Positions 24,783 to 35,089 of a stretch of DNA of 64,000 nt are shown in pieces (positions within the stretch are counted from its first letter, which is position 1; each line of letters starts with the position of its first letter). Below the pieces are notes generated by a model that did not search any database, was not told the origin of the DNA, and worked only from the letters and a program-made list of their open reading frames with translations. A program made the translations under genes and the position numbers. The DNA comes from Actinomycetota bacterium. Its GTDB lineage: Bacteria > Actinomycetota > Actinomycetes > Actinomycetales > Dermatophilaceae. The stretch is from contig JAIUNK010000013.1 in assembly GCA_020161845.1 (NCBI GenBank), positions 47,424-111,423 on the forward strand, read 5' to 3'.

Positions 24783-25943
24783 GTGCAGCCGGTGGATACA
24801 CCGTTCTTGGTGCTGCTCGAGGTGACCGCGTTGGTGGCGGTCGTCGCGGCCATCGTGTACTCCCCGCGGCTGACCGGCTCGCCGGGCCGGGTGATCGGCC
24901 GGATCGCCCTGCACCTGGTCGCGCATGCGCTGGTGGTCGCGGTCGTGGCTGCCAGCGTCAACGCGGCGCTGGGCTTCTACACGACCTGGTCGAGCCTCAA
25001 CCCCGGCAATGACCCGGCCGGCACCTCGACGCAGGTGGCCGGTGACCCCGGGGATGCGCTCAAGGCCACTCCCACCGGCAGCGCCAGCGCGAGCACGCCC
25101 ACCGCCCCCGCAGTGCTCCCGCCGTTGCCCGCACCCGGCCAACGGCTGCAGACCTTCCAGGTCGCCGGCGCCACCAGCGGGGTGACCCGCGAGGTGCTGG
25201 TGCTGCTGCCGACGGGCTACGACCCCAGCGACCGAACCCGCAGCTACCCGGTGATCGTCGCGCTGCACGGCGGCTACCCGGCCGACGCCTCGCACTGGAT
25301 CCGGCACATGGAGATCCAGAGCAAGCTCGACGAGAGCGTCGCGGCCCGCACGATCGCGCCGAGCATCGTCGTGATGCCGACGATGAACACGGCCGCCATC
25401 GGCGACGGCGAGTGCGTCGACGGGGGCGTGAAGGGGCCGGCGCTGGAGACCTTCGTCGCCAAGGACCTGGTCGCCTGGGTGCGCGGCCACCTGCGGGTCA
25501 CCGGTGATCGGGCCGGGTGGAACACCTTCGGCTACTCCTCCGGCGGCTACTGCGCCACCATGTTCGCGCTGCACCATCCCGGCACGTTTGCCTCGGCGGT
25601 CAGTTTCGACGGCTATCTCAAGCCGGACTTCTCCGGGCCGTACCAGCCCTTCGGGCCGGGCTCGGAGCAGTGGCGGCGCTACGACCTGGTCGACTACCTG
25701 CGCTCGGCGACCACCCCGCCACCGGTTGCGTTGTGGTTCCAACGCGAGGACCTGTCCGCCGGAGTAGATGCGAGCGGCAAGAGCGAGGTGCAACGCCTCA
25801 TCGACGCGGCCCGGCCGCCGACCTCGATCACGCTGTTCGACCAACCCGGGGTCGGGCACCGCACGGTGGTCTGGCGGGACGGCCAACCCACGGCCTTCGA
25901 ATGGCTGGGACGCACCAGCCCCGCCTTCGCCCCGAGCCGGTGA
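24783..25943 (+). CDS. Membrane-tethered alpha/beta hydrolase (esterase D/Ag85-like), paralog A
   Basis: 386 residues from GTG 24783. Two N-terminal TMs (about 8-28 and 38-62), a Ser/Thr/Pro linker (75-115), then an extracytoplasmic alpha/beta-hydrolase domain of the putative-esterase type. VIVALHGGYP is the oxyanion region; the nucleophile is in GYSSGGYCA, and the catalytic His probably in GVGHRTVVW. Cysteines in GECVDGG and GGYCA are conserved with paralog B and could pair. It precedes paralog B (16-bp gap) and lysX. Hydrolases next to aminoacyl-phosphatidylglycerol synthases can remove or move aminoacyl groups on lipids; that role is inferred. Confidence 0.8.
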   Translation: MQPVDTPFLVLLEVTALVAVVAAIVYSPRLTGSPGRVIGRIALHLVAHALVVAVVAASVNAALGFYTTWSSLNPGNDPAGTSTQVAGDPGDALKATPTGSASASTPTAPAVLPPLPAPGQRLQTFQVAGATSGVTREVLVLLPTGYDPSDRTRSYPVIVALHGGYPADASHWIRHMEIQSKLDESVAARTIAPSIVVMPTMNTAAIGDGECVDGGVKGPALETFVAKDLVAWVRGHLRVTGDRAGWNTFGYSSGGYCATMFALHHPGTFASAVSFDGYLKPDFSGPYQPFGPGSEQWRRYDLVDYLRSATTPPPVALWFQREDLSAGVDASGKSEVQRLIDAARPPTSITLFDQPGVGHRTVVWRDGQPTAFEWLGRTSPAFAPSR

Positions 25944-25958
25944 GCCGGTGAGCCGCCC

Positions 25959-27086
25959 GTGGAACTGACCGGCACCCCCTTCGTCGTCCTGACTGCCGTG
26001 CTGGCCATCGTGGCCTTCGCGGTGGCGGTCTGGGCGATGCCCCGGCTGGCCGGCAGCCGGCCTCGACTGCTCGCCCGGATCGTCGCGCTCGCCCTGGTGA
26101 ATGCCCTGGTCGTGCTGGCTGGCGTGGTCTATCTGAACGCCAGCAACGGCTGGTACGCCTCCTGGGGAGACCTGCTCGGCACCGAGGCGCGGCAGGAGAC
26201 CGCCGCCGTCGGCGACGCCGCCCAGGCCGCCGCGGCACCGACCGCAGCCGCCGCCACGACCACGGCACCCCCGGTCGAACTGCCACCGCTGCCCTCGCCG
26301 GGACAGCGCAAGCAGGTCTACACCTACACGGGCCGCGCCAGCGGCATGACCGGCCAGATCGAGGTGATCCTGCCGGCCAGCTACGAGACCGCGCAGGCCA
26401 AGGACCGCCGCTACCCGGTGGTGGAGGCCTTCCATGGCTTCCCCGGTACGCCGTCCGGGTGGACCTCCAAGATGCAGGCCCAGCAGAGCTTCGACGCCGC
26501 GATCGCCGCCGGCGCGGTGGGCGAGGTGATCCTCGTCGCGCCGACCATCACGGCGACCGCGACGGTGGATTCCGAATGCGTGAACGGCCCGTCCGGTACG
26601 CCGCAGATCGAGACGTGGATCGCCCAGGACGTGCCGCGGTTCATCCGGGAGCACTTCCGGGTCAAGCCGGCGCGGGATTCGTGGGTCGCGATGGGCTATT
26701 CGGTCGGTGCGTACTGCGCCACCATGATGGGCGTCCACCACAACGACACCTTCGGCGCGATCGTCGCGCTCGGCGGATCGGTGCGGCCGGACTTCTCCAC
26801 CGGCGCGCCGTGGCCGGCCGGGAGCCCGCTGGCGGCCCGCTACGACCTGCTGGCCCAGATCCGCACGCAGCCGCCGCCCGTCGCGATGTATCTGCAGGTC
26901 GGCAAGCAGAGCCCGTTCTGGCCGGAGCTGAGCGCCTTCCTCGCCGCGATCCGGCCGCCCACCTCGATGACCTCGACCGTCCTGCTCGACAGCGGACACC
27001 GGTGGGACCTCTGGCAGGCCGAAATGCCCAAGGTCGCGGCCTGGCTGGGGTCCCGGATCCCGGGCTTCAAGCCCGGCACCGGCTGA
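25959..27086 (+). CDS. Membrane-tethered alpha/beta hydrolase, paralog B
   Basis: 375 residues. Same architecture as the gene just upstream: two N-terminal TMs, an Ala/Thr-rich linker (about 75-105), then an esterase domain. VVEAFHGFPGTP corresponds to the oxyanion region, GYSVGAYCATMMGVHH holds the nucleophile Ser, and DSGHRWDLW the likely catalytic His. SECVNGP matches GECVDGG of paralog A. The pair arose by tandem duplication and has diverged strongly in sequence, so each may have its own substrate. It lies 86 bp upstream of lysX in the same direction. Confidence 0.8.
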   Translation: MELTGTPFVVLTAVLAIVAFAVAVWAMPRLAGSRPRLLARIVALALVNALVVLAGVVYLNASNGWYASWGDLLGTEARQETAAVGDAAQAAAAPTAAAATTTAPPVELPPLPSPGQRKQVYTYTGRASGMTGQIEVILPASYETAQAKDRRYPVVEAFHGFPGTPSGWTSKMQAQQSFDAAIAAGAVGEVILVAPTITATATVDSECVNGPSGTPQIETWIAQDVPRFIREHFRVKPARDSWVAMGYSVGAYCATMMGVHHNDTFGAIVALGGSVRPDFSTGAPWPAGSPLAARYDLLAQIRTQPPPVAMYLQVGKQSPFWPELSAFLAAIRPPTSMTSTVLLDSGHRWDLWQAEMPKVAAWLGSRIPGFKPGTG

Positions 27087-27172
27087 CGACGTACGACCCG
27101 AACCCGCCCCGACCAGGCACCGACGCCCCGGACCCCCGGCGGCCGGCGACTCCCCGAAAGGACCCCACGACG

Positions 27173-30100
27173 ATGGCCACCACGACGAACGCGCCGGCCC
27201 GCGCGGCGCAACCGGCGCAACCGGCGCCGCCGGCGCGCCCGGAGGGCGCGTGGCGCAGATTCAGCGGCGCGTTCCCCACGATCCTGGCGGTGCTGGTCGC
27301 CCTGAACGGCGTGGTCTCGCTGATCCTGGGGCTCTTCGTGGACGTCTGGTTCCGCTCGGACAACGACTTCCTGATGGTGCTCAGCTCCTACGTCGAGGTG
27401 TGGCCGAGCCTGGGCTGGGCGACGGTGATGTTCCTGATGGCCGCCGCTCTCGCCGCGCGCAAGCGCGTCGCGTGGGGCCTGGTGCTGACCTGGACCGTCC
27501 TCATGCTCCTGCTGTTGCTCATGGATCTCGTCTTCCCCATGGACATGAGCGACGCGGAGGCCGCCGGCCTACCCGTCCAGGGCGTGCAGTGGGGGCCGAT
27601 CGTCGTGCACGTGGTGCTCGTTGCGCTGCTGGTGGCGACCCGGCACGAGTTCTGGACCAAGGCACGGGGCGGGGCCTACCTGCGGGCGGGCCTGACATTG
27701 ATCGTCGGGTTGGTGGGGACGACGCTGATCGGCTGGGGCCTGGCCTGGGCGGCCCCGGGACGACTGCCGCGCGAGGACGCGCTGACCTGGTCCCTCGGGC
27801 AGGTCCTCATGCTCGGCGTCAAGCTCACCGGGGACGACATCCCCCAGCCGCGCAGCATGGTCGGCTTCGTGGTCGGGATCCTCACCTCGATCTCGCTGGT
27901 CGCGGCGGCGGTCGTGCTGTTCCGGGCGCGCCGCGCGATCGACGGTCTCGGCGAGGCCGAGGAGCAGGCCCTGCGGGTGCTCGTCGAGCGGCACGGCACG
28001 GCGGACTCCCTGTCGTACTTCGCCCTGCGTCGCGACAAGTCCGTCGTCTTCAGCCCCGACGGGCAGGCGGCCGTCGCCTATCGCGTCGAGGCGGGGGTGT
28101 GCCTGGCGGCGGGTGACCCGATCGGGGTCCGTACGTCGTGGCTGGCGGCGATCTCGGCGTGGCGGGAGGCCGCCCGCCCCTACGGCTGGGTGCCCGCCGT
28201 CGTCGGCGCCTCCCAGGCGGGCGCGCAGGCCTACCACGACGCCGGCTTCGAGGTGCTGGAGCTGGGCGATGAGGCGATCGTGCACACCGCCCGCTTCTCC
28301 CTGCGCGGGCCCGAGCGGGTGGCGTTGCGGCGGGCCGTCGGGCACGCCGAGAAGGCCGGCGTGCGGGTTCGGCTGCGCCGAGCCGCGGAGATCGACGCGG
28401 CGGAGCTGGCGCAGCTCGGCGAGCTGGCGGACTCCTGGCGCGACGGCCAGACCGAACGGGGTTTCTCCATGGCGCTGGGGCGCTGGGGCGACTCCGCCGA
28501 CGGTGACTGCCTCGTGGTGGAGGCCGTGGTCGGCGAGGACACCCCGCAGGAGCAGGTCGTCGGCCTGCTGTCCTTCGTCCCGTGGGGCCGGGCCGGGGCG
28601 TCGCTGGACGTGATGCGCCGGGCCCCCGAGGCACCGAACGGCACGACCGAGCTCATGGTCGCCGACCTGTGCCGCCGGGCCGACGAGATCGGCCTCCGGC
28701 GCGTCTCGCTCAACTTCGCGATGTTCCGCTCGGTCTTCTCCGAGGGCGAGCAGCTCGGGGCCGGCCCGGTGCTGCGGACCTCCCGTCGGATCCTGCTGTT
28801 CCTGTCCCGCTGGTGGCAGATGGAGACGCTGTATCGGAGCAACCTCAAGTACAGCCCTGACTGGGTGCCGCGCTATCTGTGCTTCCGCGACGGCGGCAGC
28901 CTGCCCCGGATCGGCCTGGCCGTCGGCGTCGCCGAGGGCTTCGTCGACTGGCGCACCTCTCGGGGCACCCCGCGCTCCGCGGTCGCTCAGGTCGACAGCA
29001 ACGCCCCGGGCCTGGAGGTCTACGAGGTCGACGAGGAGCCGGCGGAGCCGCGCTATCGGGAACAGGAGCGGGTCCGCCGCGACAAGGCCGCGCACCTGCT
29101 CGACGGGGGCGTCGACCCCTGGCCGATGGCCCTGCCGCCGACGCACCCGGCGACCGAGGTGGCCGGGCTGGCCGAGGGTGAGCCGGTGGCGGTGGCCGGC
29201 CGGGTCCTCGCGATCCGCGACTTCGGTGGGGTGATCTTCGCCGACCTGCGCGACTGGACCGGTCGCTGTCAGCTGTTGCTCGACGCGACGACGTGCCCGC
29301 CGCAACGGGTCGAGGCGTTCCGCGCCCGTGTCGACCTCGGCGACCTCGTCGGGGTCCGCGGGGTGCGCGGGGTGTCCCGCCGTGGCGAGCCGTCCCTGCT
29401 GGTCAACGAGTGGCGGATGGAGGCCAAGTGCCTGCATCCGATGCCCGACAAGCGGCGCGGCCTGACCGACCCCGAGGCCCTGGTCCGGCAGCGCTACCTG
29501 GATCTGGCCGTCAACGACACCACCCGGCGCCGGCTGTCCGCGCGCTCGGCGGTGCTCACCTCGCTGCGCGCGACCCTGGGGGCTCACGGTTATCTGGAGG
29601 TGGAGACTCCGATCCTGCAGACCATCCACGGTGGCGCGAACGCCCGCCCGTTCAAGACCCACATCAACGCCTACGACCTGGACCTCTACCTGCGGATCGC
29701 CCCCGAGCTCTACCTGAAGAAGCTCTGCGTCGGCGGCATGGACCGGGTCTTCGAGCTGGGCCGCACCTTCCGCAACGAGGGCGTCGACTTCAGCCATAAC
29801 CCGGAGTTCACGATCCTGGAGGCGTACGCCGCGCACGGCGACTATCTGACGATGATGGCGCTGTGCCGCGAGCTGATCCAGAACGCGGCGATCGCCGCCA
29901 ACGGCGCGTGTGTGGTGCCGGCGCCGGACGGTTCCCTGGTCGACATCTCGGGGGACTGGCCGGTCAAGACGCTGCACGGGGCGATCTCGGAGGTGCTCGT
30001 GGCGCGCGGGTTGACCCCGATCGACCACGCCACCTCGATCGAGACGCTGCGGACGCTGTGCGATCAGACCGAGGTGCCCTACCAGCGCGGCTGGGACGCG

Positions 30101-30508
30101 GGCACGGTGGCCCTCGAAATGTACGAACGGCTCGTCGAAGAGCACACCCAGCAGCCGACGTTCTATTGCGATTTCCCGGTGGAGGTCTCCCCGCTGACGC
30201 GTTCGCACCGCTCGACACCCGGCGTCACCGAGCGCTGGGACCTCGTCGCCTGGGGCGTCGAACTCGGCACGGCGTACAGCGAACTCACCGACCCACTCGA
30301 GCAGCGCCGGCGCCTGACGGCCCAGTCCGAGGCGGCCGCCGCGGGCGACCCGGAGGCGATGGAGCTCGACGAGGACTTCCTGGTGGCCCTGGAGCACGGG
30401 ATGCCGCCGACCGGCGGGCTGGGGATGGGCGTCGACCGGCTGGTCATGCTGGTCACCGGCGCCTCGATCCGGGAGACGCTGCCGTTCCCGATGAACCGGC
30501 CGCGCTGA
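27173..30508 (+). CDS. lysX: LysX: lysyl-phosphatidylglycerol synthase fused to lysyl-tRNA synthetase
   Basis: 1111 residues from ATG 27173 (GAAAGGA 10 bp upstream). Domains in order: a short Ala/Pro N-terminus, six or so TMs (about 30-240), the MprF-like cytosolic synthase domain (about 250-560; FSPDGQAAVAYRVEAG, ELMVADLCRRADEIGL), then OB-fold (VAVAGRVLAIRDFGG) and class II synthetase core with motif 2 FELGRTFRNEGVD and motif 3 GLGMGVDRLVML. LysX charges tRNA-Lys and transfers lysine to phosphatidylglycerol, lowering surface negative charge and giving resistance to cationic peptides, as in mycobacteria. The two hydrolases upstream and membrane genes downstream suggest an envelope-modification cluster. 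Confidence 0.93.
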   Translation: MATTTNAPARAAQPAQPAPPARPEGAWRRFSGAFPTILAVLVALNGVVSLILGLFVDVWFRSDNDFLMVLSSYVEVWPSLGWATVMFLMAAALAARKRVAWGLVLTWTVLMLLLLLMDLVFPMDMSDAEAAGLPVQGVQWGPIVVHVVLVALLVATRHEFWTKARGGAYLRAGLTLIVGLVGTTLIGWGLAWAAPGRLPREDALTWSLGQVLMLGVKLTGDDIPQPRSMVGFVVGILTSISLVAAAVVLFRARRAIDGLGEAEEQALRVLVERHGTADSLSYFALRRDKSVVFSPDGQAAVAYRVEAGVCLAAGDPIGVRTSWLAAISAWREAARPYGWVPAVVGASQAGAQAYHDAGFEVLELGDEAIVHTARFSLRGPERVALRRAVGHAEKAGVRVRLRRAAEIDAAELAQLGELADSWRDGQTERGFSMALGRWGDSADGDCLVVEAVVGEDTPQEQVVGLLSFVPWGRAGASLDVMRRAPEAPNGTTELMVADLCRRADEIGLRRVSLNFAMFRSVFSEGEQLGAGPVLRTSRRILLFLSRWWQMETLYRSNLKYSPDWVPRYLCFRDGGSLPRIGLAVGVAEGFVDWRTSRGTPRSAVAQVDSNAPGLEVYEVDEEPAEPRYREQERVRRDKAAHLLDGGVDPWPMALPPTHPATEVAGLAEGEPVAVAGRVLAIRDFGGVIFADLRDWTGRCQLLLDATTCPPQRVEAFRARVDLGDLVGVRGVRGVSRRGEPSLLVNEWRMEAKCLHPMPDKRRGLTDPEALVRQRYLDLAVNDTTRRRLSARSAVLTSLRATLGAHGYLEVETPILQTIHGGANARPFKTHINAYDLDLYLRIAPELYLKKLCVGGMDRVFELGRTFRNEGVDFSHNPEFTILEAYAAHGDYLTMMALCRELIQNAAIAANGACVVPAPDGSLVDISGDWPVKTLHGAISEVLVARGLTPIDHATSIETLRTLCDQTEVPYQRGWDAGTVALEMYERLVEEHTQQPTFYCDFPVEVSPLTRSHRSTPGVTERWDLVAWGVELGTAYSELTDPLEQRRRLTAQSEAAAAGDPEAMELDEDFLVALEHGMPPTGGLGMGVDRLVMLVTGASIRETLPFPMNRPR

Positions 30509-30516
30509 GGTCCGCG

Positions 30517-31278
30517 ATGACTCGGACCTCGCTCGGGGTGAGCCCGGCGGGCTGGGTGCCGCTGGCGGTGGCCGCGGCGGCGCTGTGCTACCTGTCGTGG
30601 GTGCTCGCGCCGTGGGTCGCGGTGGGCAGTGGACTCGACCCCGTCACGACGTACGCCAGCGAACTCGCCGCCACCGACCAGCCGCGCTCGGGGTTCTTCC
30701 GGGTCGGCGATCTGGTCGCCGGGCTCCTGGTCGCCGGCGCGGCCGCGGCGGTGCTGGCCGGTGGTGCGCGCCGCCGGATCGGGTGGGTGGCGCTGATGGC
30801 GTTCGGGATCGCCACGATCGGCGATGCCTCGGCCCCGCTGTCCTGCGCGCCGAGCGCGGACGCGGCCTGCGCGGCCCGCGAGGCGGCCTTCGACGTGCCG
30901 TGGACGCACACCGTCCACGTGGGCACCAGCGTCGCCGCCTCCGTCGCGATGTTGATCGCGGTGGTCGCGTTGACCCCGCTGGTAACCCCGCTGGTAACCC
31001 CGATGGTGACGTCGAGGGTTCGGGGCGGCTGGGCCGGCGGGCTGCTCCTGCTGGGCGCGCTCGGCAACGTCGTCGGGACGGCGTGGACCATGCTCGAGGT
31101 CGGCCGGGCCGTGGTCGCCTGGCCCTGGCCACCGCTGCTGGGGATCGCGCAGCGCGTCCAGGTCGGATCGGCGTCGCTGTGGTTGTTGGCGCTGGGCGTG
31201 CTGCTCTGGCAGGCTCGGGCCGTGCGCACGCGGACCGGGATCTCCACCACGGAGTTCTCGGCCACGGAACGGACGTGA
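30517..31278 (+). CDS. DUF998 family membrane protein
   Basis: 253 residues from ATG 30517, only 8 bp after lysX. Six or seven TMs with the DUF998 pattern: SELAATDQPRSGFFRVGDLVAG, then GDASAPLSCAPSADAACAAREA with three cysteines in an extracellular loop and WTHTVHVGTSVAA. A local triplication TPLVTPLVTPMVT (about 148-160) comes from a short DNA repeat. Function unknown. Its stop overlaps the next GTG start, so it forms an operon with lysX and the following hydrolase. Confidence 0.75.
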   Translation: MTRTSLGVSPAGWVPLAVAAAALCYLSWVLAPWVAVGSGLDPVTTYASELAATDQPRSGFFRVGDLVAGLLVAGAAAAVLAGGARRRIGWVALMAFGIATIGDASAPLSCAPSADAACAAREAAFDVPWTHTVHVGTSVAASVAMLIAVVALTPLVTPLVTPMVTSRVRGGWAGGLLLLGALGNVVGTAWTMLEVGRAVVAWPWPPLLGIAQRVQVGSASLWLLALGVLLWQARAVRTRTGISTTEFSATERT

Positions 31279-31982
31279 GCTCCGGCCCGCCCGCGGCGCT
31301 GCTCTTTCCCGGGGCCGGCCTGAGCGCCCGCCCCTACCGGCGGCTGACCCGCAGAATCCCCTCCCTGAGCGTGCTCGAGCGGACGCCGGGCGGCAGCCTG
31401 ACCACCGATGCGGCCCACCTCGCCCAGGCCGCGCGAGAAGCGGGTCGTCCCGTCGTGGCGGTCGGCCACTCGATGGGCGGATTCGCCGCCGAGGCCGCCG
31501 TACGGCTGCACCCACAGGCCGCCGCCGCGCTGGTGCTGGTGGACGCCAGCGTGCCCCGCGAGCAGGTCGAGCCGCCGCCCCCAGGACAGCGCCGCACGCC
31601 AGAGGGACAGCGCCGCACGTCCCCGAGCCAGGGCGGGGTGGCGCTGCTGAACCGCTGGGGCGGCCCCCGGGCGCCGTGGGCCCGGATGGCCGCCGATCTG
31701 ACCCGCTACCCCAGCGACGAGGCTCAGATCCTCGCGATCCGGCGCGACGCCCCGTTGCCCGACGTACCGGTGATCGTGCTCAGCGCCGCCTGGACCGCGC
31801 TGACGCCGTGGCATCGGCGCTGGCTGCAGGTGCAGGACGAGCTGGCGGACCGCCTGGCCCAGGACCACCCCGGAGGGTCCGCGGGGGTCCGCCGGCGGGT
31901 GTTGGTGCCGTGTGGGCACGGGGTGATGTGGTGGCGTCCCGACGCCATCGTCGAGGCGGTCGAGCAGGGGATGGTCGAATGA
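31275..31982 (+). CDS. Small alpha/beta hydrolase
   Basis: 235 residues from GTG 31275, overlapping the DUF998 gene by 4 bp. Classic nucleophile elbow VAVGHSMGGFAAEAA, and LVLVDASVPR after it. The cap region is Arg/Pro/Gln-rich with a duplicated GQRRTPE/GQRRTSP element. The likely catalytic His lies in CGHGVMWW near the C-terminus. Cytoplasmic by prediction. Unlike the two tethered hydrolases upstream, it has no membrane anchor. Substrate unknown. Confidence 0.75.
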   Translation: MSSGPPAALLFPGAGLSARPYRRLTRRIPSLSVLERTPGGSLTTDAAHLAQAAREAGRPVVAVGHSMGGFAAEAAVRLHPQAAAALVLVDASVPREQVEPPPPGQRRTPEGQRRTSPSQGGVALLNRWGGPRAPWARMAADLTRYPSDEAQILAIRRDAPLPDVPVIVLSAAWTALTPWHRRWLQVQDELADRLAQDHPGGSAGVRRRVLVPCGHGVMWWRPDAIVEAVEQGMVE

Positions 31983-33295
31983 ACCGCGCGGGAGAACACG
32001 ACGGACGGCCCGAGCGCCAGCGCAAGCCCGAGCCCGAGCGCAAGCCCGGACCCGAGCGCGATGCCGCGATCGATCGCTGGTTCCGACGCCGCGGGTTGAG
32101 CATGATGCTGGGCGGCACGGGGGTGGAGTCGGCCCCCTCGGTGCGGGCGGTGCTGCCCCTCTCGCTGGCCTACGCGGTGATGATGGTGCTGATCGTGCCC
32201 CTGTACACCGGGCTGACGCTGGGCACCGGGCTGCTCGTGGCCGTCGCGGTGCTGCTGGCGACGTGGCTGTTCACCAACGTCCGTCGGGGTCGCCCGGCGT
32301 TCGCCCGGCCCCGCTCGATCGGCTGGCCCGAGTGCGTGCTGTTCGTCCTGGCGCCGATGGTGCCGCTGCTGGTCTGGCCGGCGTACGACGAGATCGGCGA
32401 CGCCGTGGCCGGCGGGGAATTCGACGTCCAGACCGCGTGGGCGGCCGTGGTCACCATCGTCGGCCTGATTCAGGTGACGATTCTCGCTCTGGTCTTCGCC
32501 GTGGTCGTCTTCGGGTTGGGCTCGCTGAGTCAGTGGTTGCTGCGCACCGTGTACGCCGCCCTGACCGGGGGCGCCTCGGCGCTGCTGACGATGTTGCCGG
32601 TCGTGATGGGCGTGGTCTTCTTCTTCTTCCTCAACCCCGGGGTGTGGGTGACGGTGGGGCGTGCCACGGCCTGGGCGTACACCGGAATCATCGCCCTGCT
32701 GCTCTTGCTCGCGGGTGCCTTCCTGGGGGCGCGGCATCAGTTCGACCTGGCCGCGGCGGCGCACTTCGAGGACGACGCGCAGCTGGGTGCCGCGCTGGAC
32801 GGTACGCCGTTGCAGGGTGAGCCCCTGCACCTGGACGGGCCGACCGACTGTCCGCTGGGCCGGCTGGCCACGGTCAACCTGCGGGCCATCGCGATCCTGT
32901 CCCGGCTGGTGATGGCCCTGGTGATCGCGTCGGCGGTGTTCGCCTTCTTCCTGGTGTTGGGCTATCTGGCGGTGGACCTGGACGCCGTGAAGGGTTGGAC
33001 CCGCACGGATCCGTCGGTGCTGCTGCGGTTCGTGACCAGGCAACACGAATACGTGCTGACCGCAGAGCACGGCCGGGTGGCCGGCTTCCTGGCGACGTTC
33101 GCGGCGTTCAACTACTCCCTCGCCTCGGCCACGGATGCCCGACTGCGCCACGATGTCAGCGAGGCGGCCGAGGACATGGCCCGGCAGGCGTGCGCCGTAC
33201 GGCTGGCGCTGCTGCTGCGCCAGACGTCGTCGGGGCCGGTCGCGTCGGAGCCGCCCGCGTCGGAGCCGACGACCCCTGCGGAGCCGGCGCACTGA
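31979..33295 (+). CDS. Polytopic membrane protein of unknown function
   Basis: 438 residues from ATG 31979, overlapping the upstream hydrolase stop by 4 bp. A charged N-terminus with KPEPERKPGPER repeat (about 15-28) is followed by about eight TMs, including LLTMLPVVMGVVFFFFLNPGVW, a cytoplasmic domain with FEDDAQLGAALDGTPLQGEPL, and a C-terminal Ser/Pro/Glu-rich tail. No transporter signature was recognised. Co-transcription with lysX, DUF998 and the hydrolase points to an envelope role. Confidence 0.6.
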   Translation: MNRAGEHDGRPERQRKPEPERKPGPERDAAIDRWFRRRGLSMMLGGTGVESAPSVRAVLPLSLAYAVMMVLIVPLYTGLTLGTGLLVAVAVLLATWLFTNVRRGRPAFARPRSIGWPECVLFVLAPMVPLLVWPAYDEIGDAVAGGEFDVQTAWAAVVTIVGLIQVTILALVFAVVVFGLGSLSQWLLRTVYAALTGGASALLTMLPVVMGVVFFFFLNPGVWVTVGRATAWAYTGIIALLLLLAGAFLGARHQFDLAAAAHFEDDAQLGAALDGTPLQGEPLHLDGPTDCPLGRLATVNLRAIAILSRLVMALVIASAVFAFFLVLGYLAVDLDAVKGWTRTDPSVLLRFVTRQHEYVLTAEHGRVAGFLATFAAFNYSLASATDARLRHDVSEAAEDMARQACAVRLALLLRQTSSGPVASEPPASEPTTPAEPAH

Positions 33296-33445
33296 CGCGA
33301 TCACGCGCGAACGCGCGCCGGACATGTCCGTGTTGCGCAACGCGGATCCCGACGAAAGACCAAATGGTCGGTAATAGGCGTTCAGGGAAGCCGCCTTCGG
33401 CCGATGGGGTGCCGTACATCCGGCTCGGCACCTGGAGGATCAGCA

Positions 33446-35080
33446 ATGCGCCAGACCGTAGTGACCAAAGTGTCGGCGATCGCCACGGCGGTCGTCACGA
33501 TCATCGCGGTCGTGGCGATCGTCACCGCCATCGCCACCAGTCGCTCGGCCGACGCGACCATGGTCAGGCAGTCCGAATCGCTGGAAGCCTCCCGAGCAGT
33601 AGGGAGCTCGTCCGCGCTCCTAACCGATACGGTGCGTGCGTTTGCCGCGACCGGCGAAGAGTCATGGTCCAAGGCCTATTGGACCGAGGTGGATGTGACC
33701 AAGTCGCAGGCTGCCGCGATTCGCACACTGAAGGACCTCGGCACCCCCACCGACGAACTCGCGCTGATCGATCAGGCCAGCGCCAATAGCGCCGGGCTCA
33801 TCAAGCTTGAGACGCGGGCGATGCGCCTGGTGTACGCCGCCAAGGGCGTGGCCCCGGATGGCATGCCTGCCCCAGTGGCGAAGTGGGTCCTATCGCCCGA
33901 GGATGATGCGCTGAATCCGACGGCGAAGATGGCGCTGGCGCGTCAGCTGGTCTTCGGCCCCGACTACGCGGCCGAGGTGGCCAAGATCATGGCTCCGATC
34001 CAGCAGTTCGATCAGAAGCTGACCGCCCGTCTGCAGAGCGAGCTCGACCAGGCCCAGCTGCGGCGCGACGTGTCCCAAATCGCCCTCGCGTTGAGTGCGC
34101 TGCTCCTCATCGCCGGCCTGGCTGCCTCGCTGTGGATGAACCACCGCCAGCTCGGAAGCGTGGTCACCCGCTACACCGACGACCTGGGCCAGCACGCCTC
34201 AAACCTGGACTTCCGCCTCACTCCCGACGGTGTCGCGGAGACGCGCGCACTGGCCGCGACGTACAACGCCCTGATGGACCACGTCAGCAAGGTCGTGGGG
34301 CGCGTGATCAAACTCAGCGATGCCTCGGGCACTCTGACCGCCGCGGCGGCCGAGTTGGGCACGTTGGCGCGCACATCCGTCGGCTCCTCCCAGCGCGCGG
34401 CCGGCGAGGTCGACAGTGTCAGCGCGAGCGTCTCGACTGTCGCGGCCGGCACCGAAGAGATGAACGCGTCCATCCAAGAGATCGCCCGAGCCGCCGAACT
34501 CGCCTCGGTGGTCGCCCGAGACGCCGCCGGCGAAGCCACCGATGCCCAGCAGACCGTCACGCAACTTGCCTCCTCCAGCCAGCAGATCGGCGAGGTGATC
34601 AAGACCATCACGTCCATCGCCGAGCAGACGAACCTGCTTGCTCTGAATGCCACGATCGAAGCCGCCCGGGCCGGCGAGGCCGGCAAGGGCTTCGCCGTCG
34701 TCGCCAACGAAGTCAAGGAACTGGCCACCCAGTCGGCCGAGGCCACCGAGGACATCGCTGCTCGGGTGCTGTCCATCCAGCACGATGCGGATGAGACCGC
34801 TGCGGCCCTGGAGAGGATCACCACCGTGATCGACCGCATCAACGAAACGCAGGTGACCATCGCCTCCGCCGTCGAACAGCAGACCGCCACCACCGGGGAG
34901 ATGACCCGCTCGATTCAACAAGCCGCGTCCGCTGCCCAAGGCATCGCCAGCAGCATGCACAGCATCGTCGCCGAAGCACAGACCGTCTCCTCGCGGTCCG
35001 ATGCGACCTCTGAGCGAGCGCACGCCTTCGCCGACTCGGCCGAGGAGCTCCAACACCTGGTGTCCAACTTCCAGGTCTGA
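33446..35080 (+). CDS. Methyl-accepting chemotaxis protein (paralog 1)
   Basis: 544 residues from ATG 33446, fixed by GGAGG 8 bp upstream. TM1 about 8-32, an extracellular helical sensor domain (about 33-210) with [12 protein letters not shown], a following ATGEESW and [22 protein letters not shown]2 about 212-232, a HAMP region, then the cytoplasmic signalling coiled coil with the hairpin tip (34614-34735) carrying [19 protein letters not shown]. It senses an unknown ligand and would control CheA. No che or flagellar gene is in the window. It faces its paralog at 37035 across two genes. Confidence 0.92.
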   Translation: MRQTVVTKVSAIATAVVTIIAVVAIVTAIATSRSADATMVRQSESLEASRAVGSSSALLTDTVRAFAATGEESWSKAYWTEVDVTKSQAAAIRTLKDLGTPTDELALIDQASANSAGLIKLETRAMRLVYAAKGVAPDGMPAPVAKWVLSPEDDALNPTAKMALARQLVFGPDYAAEVAKIMAPIQQFDQKLTARLQSELDQAQLRRDVSQIALALSALLLIAGLAASLWMNHRQLGSVVTRYTDDLGQHASNLDFRLTPDGVAETRALAATYNALMDHVSKVVGRVIKLSDASGTLTAAAAELGTLARTSVGSSQRAAGEVDSVSASVSTVAAGTEEMNASIQEIARAAELASVVARDAAGEATDAQQTVTQLASSSQQIGEVIKTITSIAEQTNLLALNATIEAARAGEAGKGFAVVANEVKELATQSAEATEDIAARVLSIQHDADETAAALERITTVIDRINETQVTIASAVEQQTATTGEMTRSIQQAASAAQGIASSMHSIVAEAQTVSSRSDATSERAHAFADSAEELQHLVSNFQV

Positions 35081-35089
35081 GTCGGCGCG

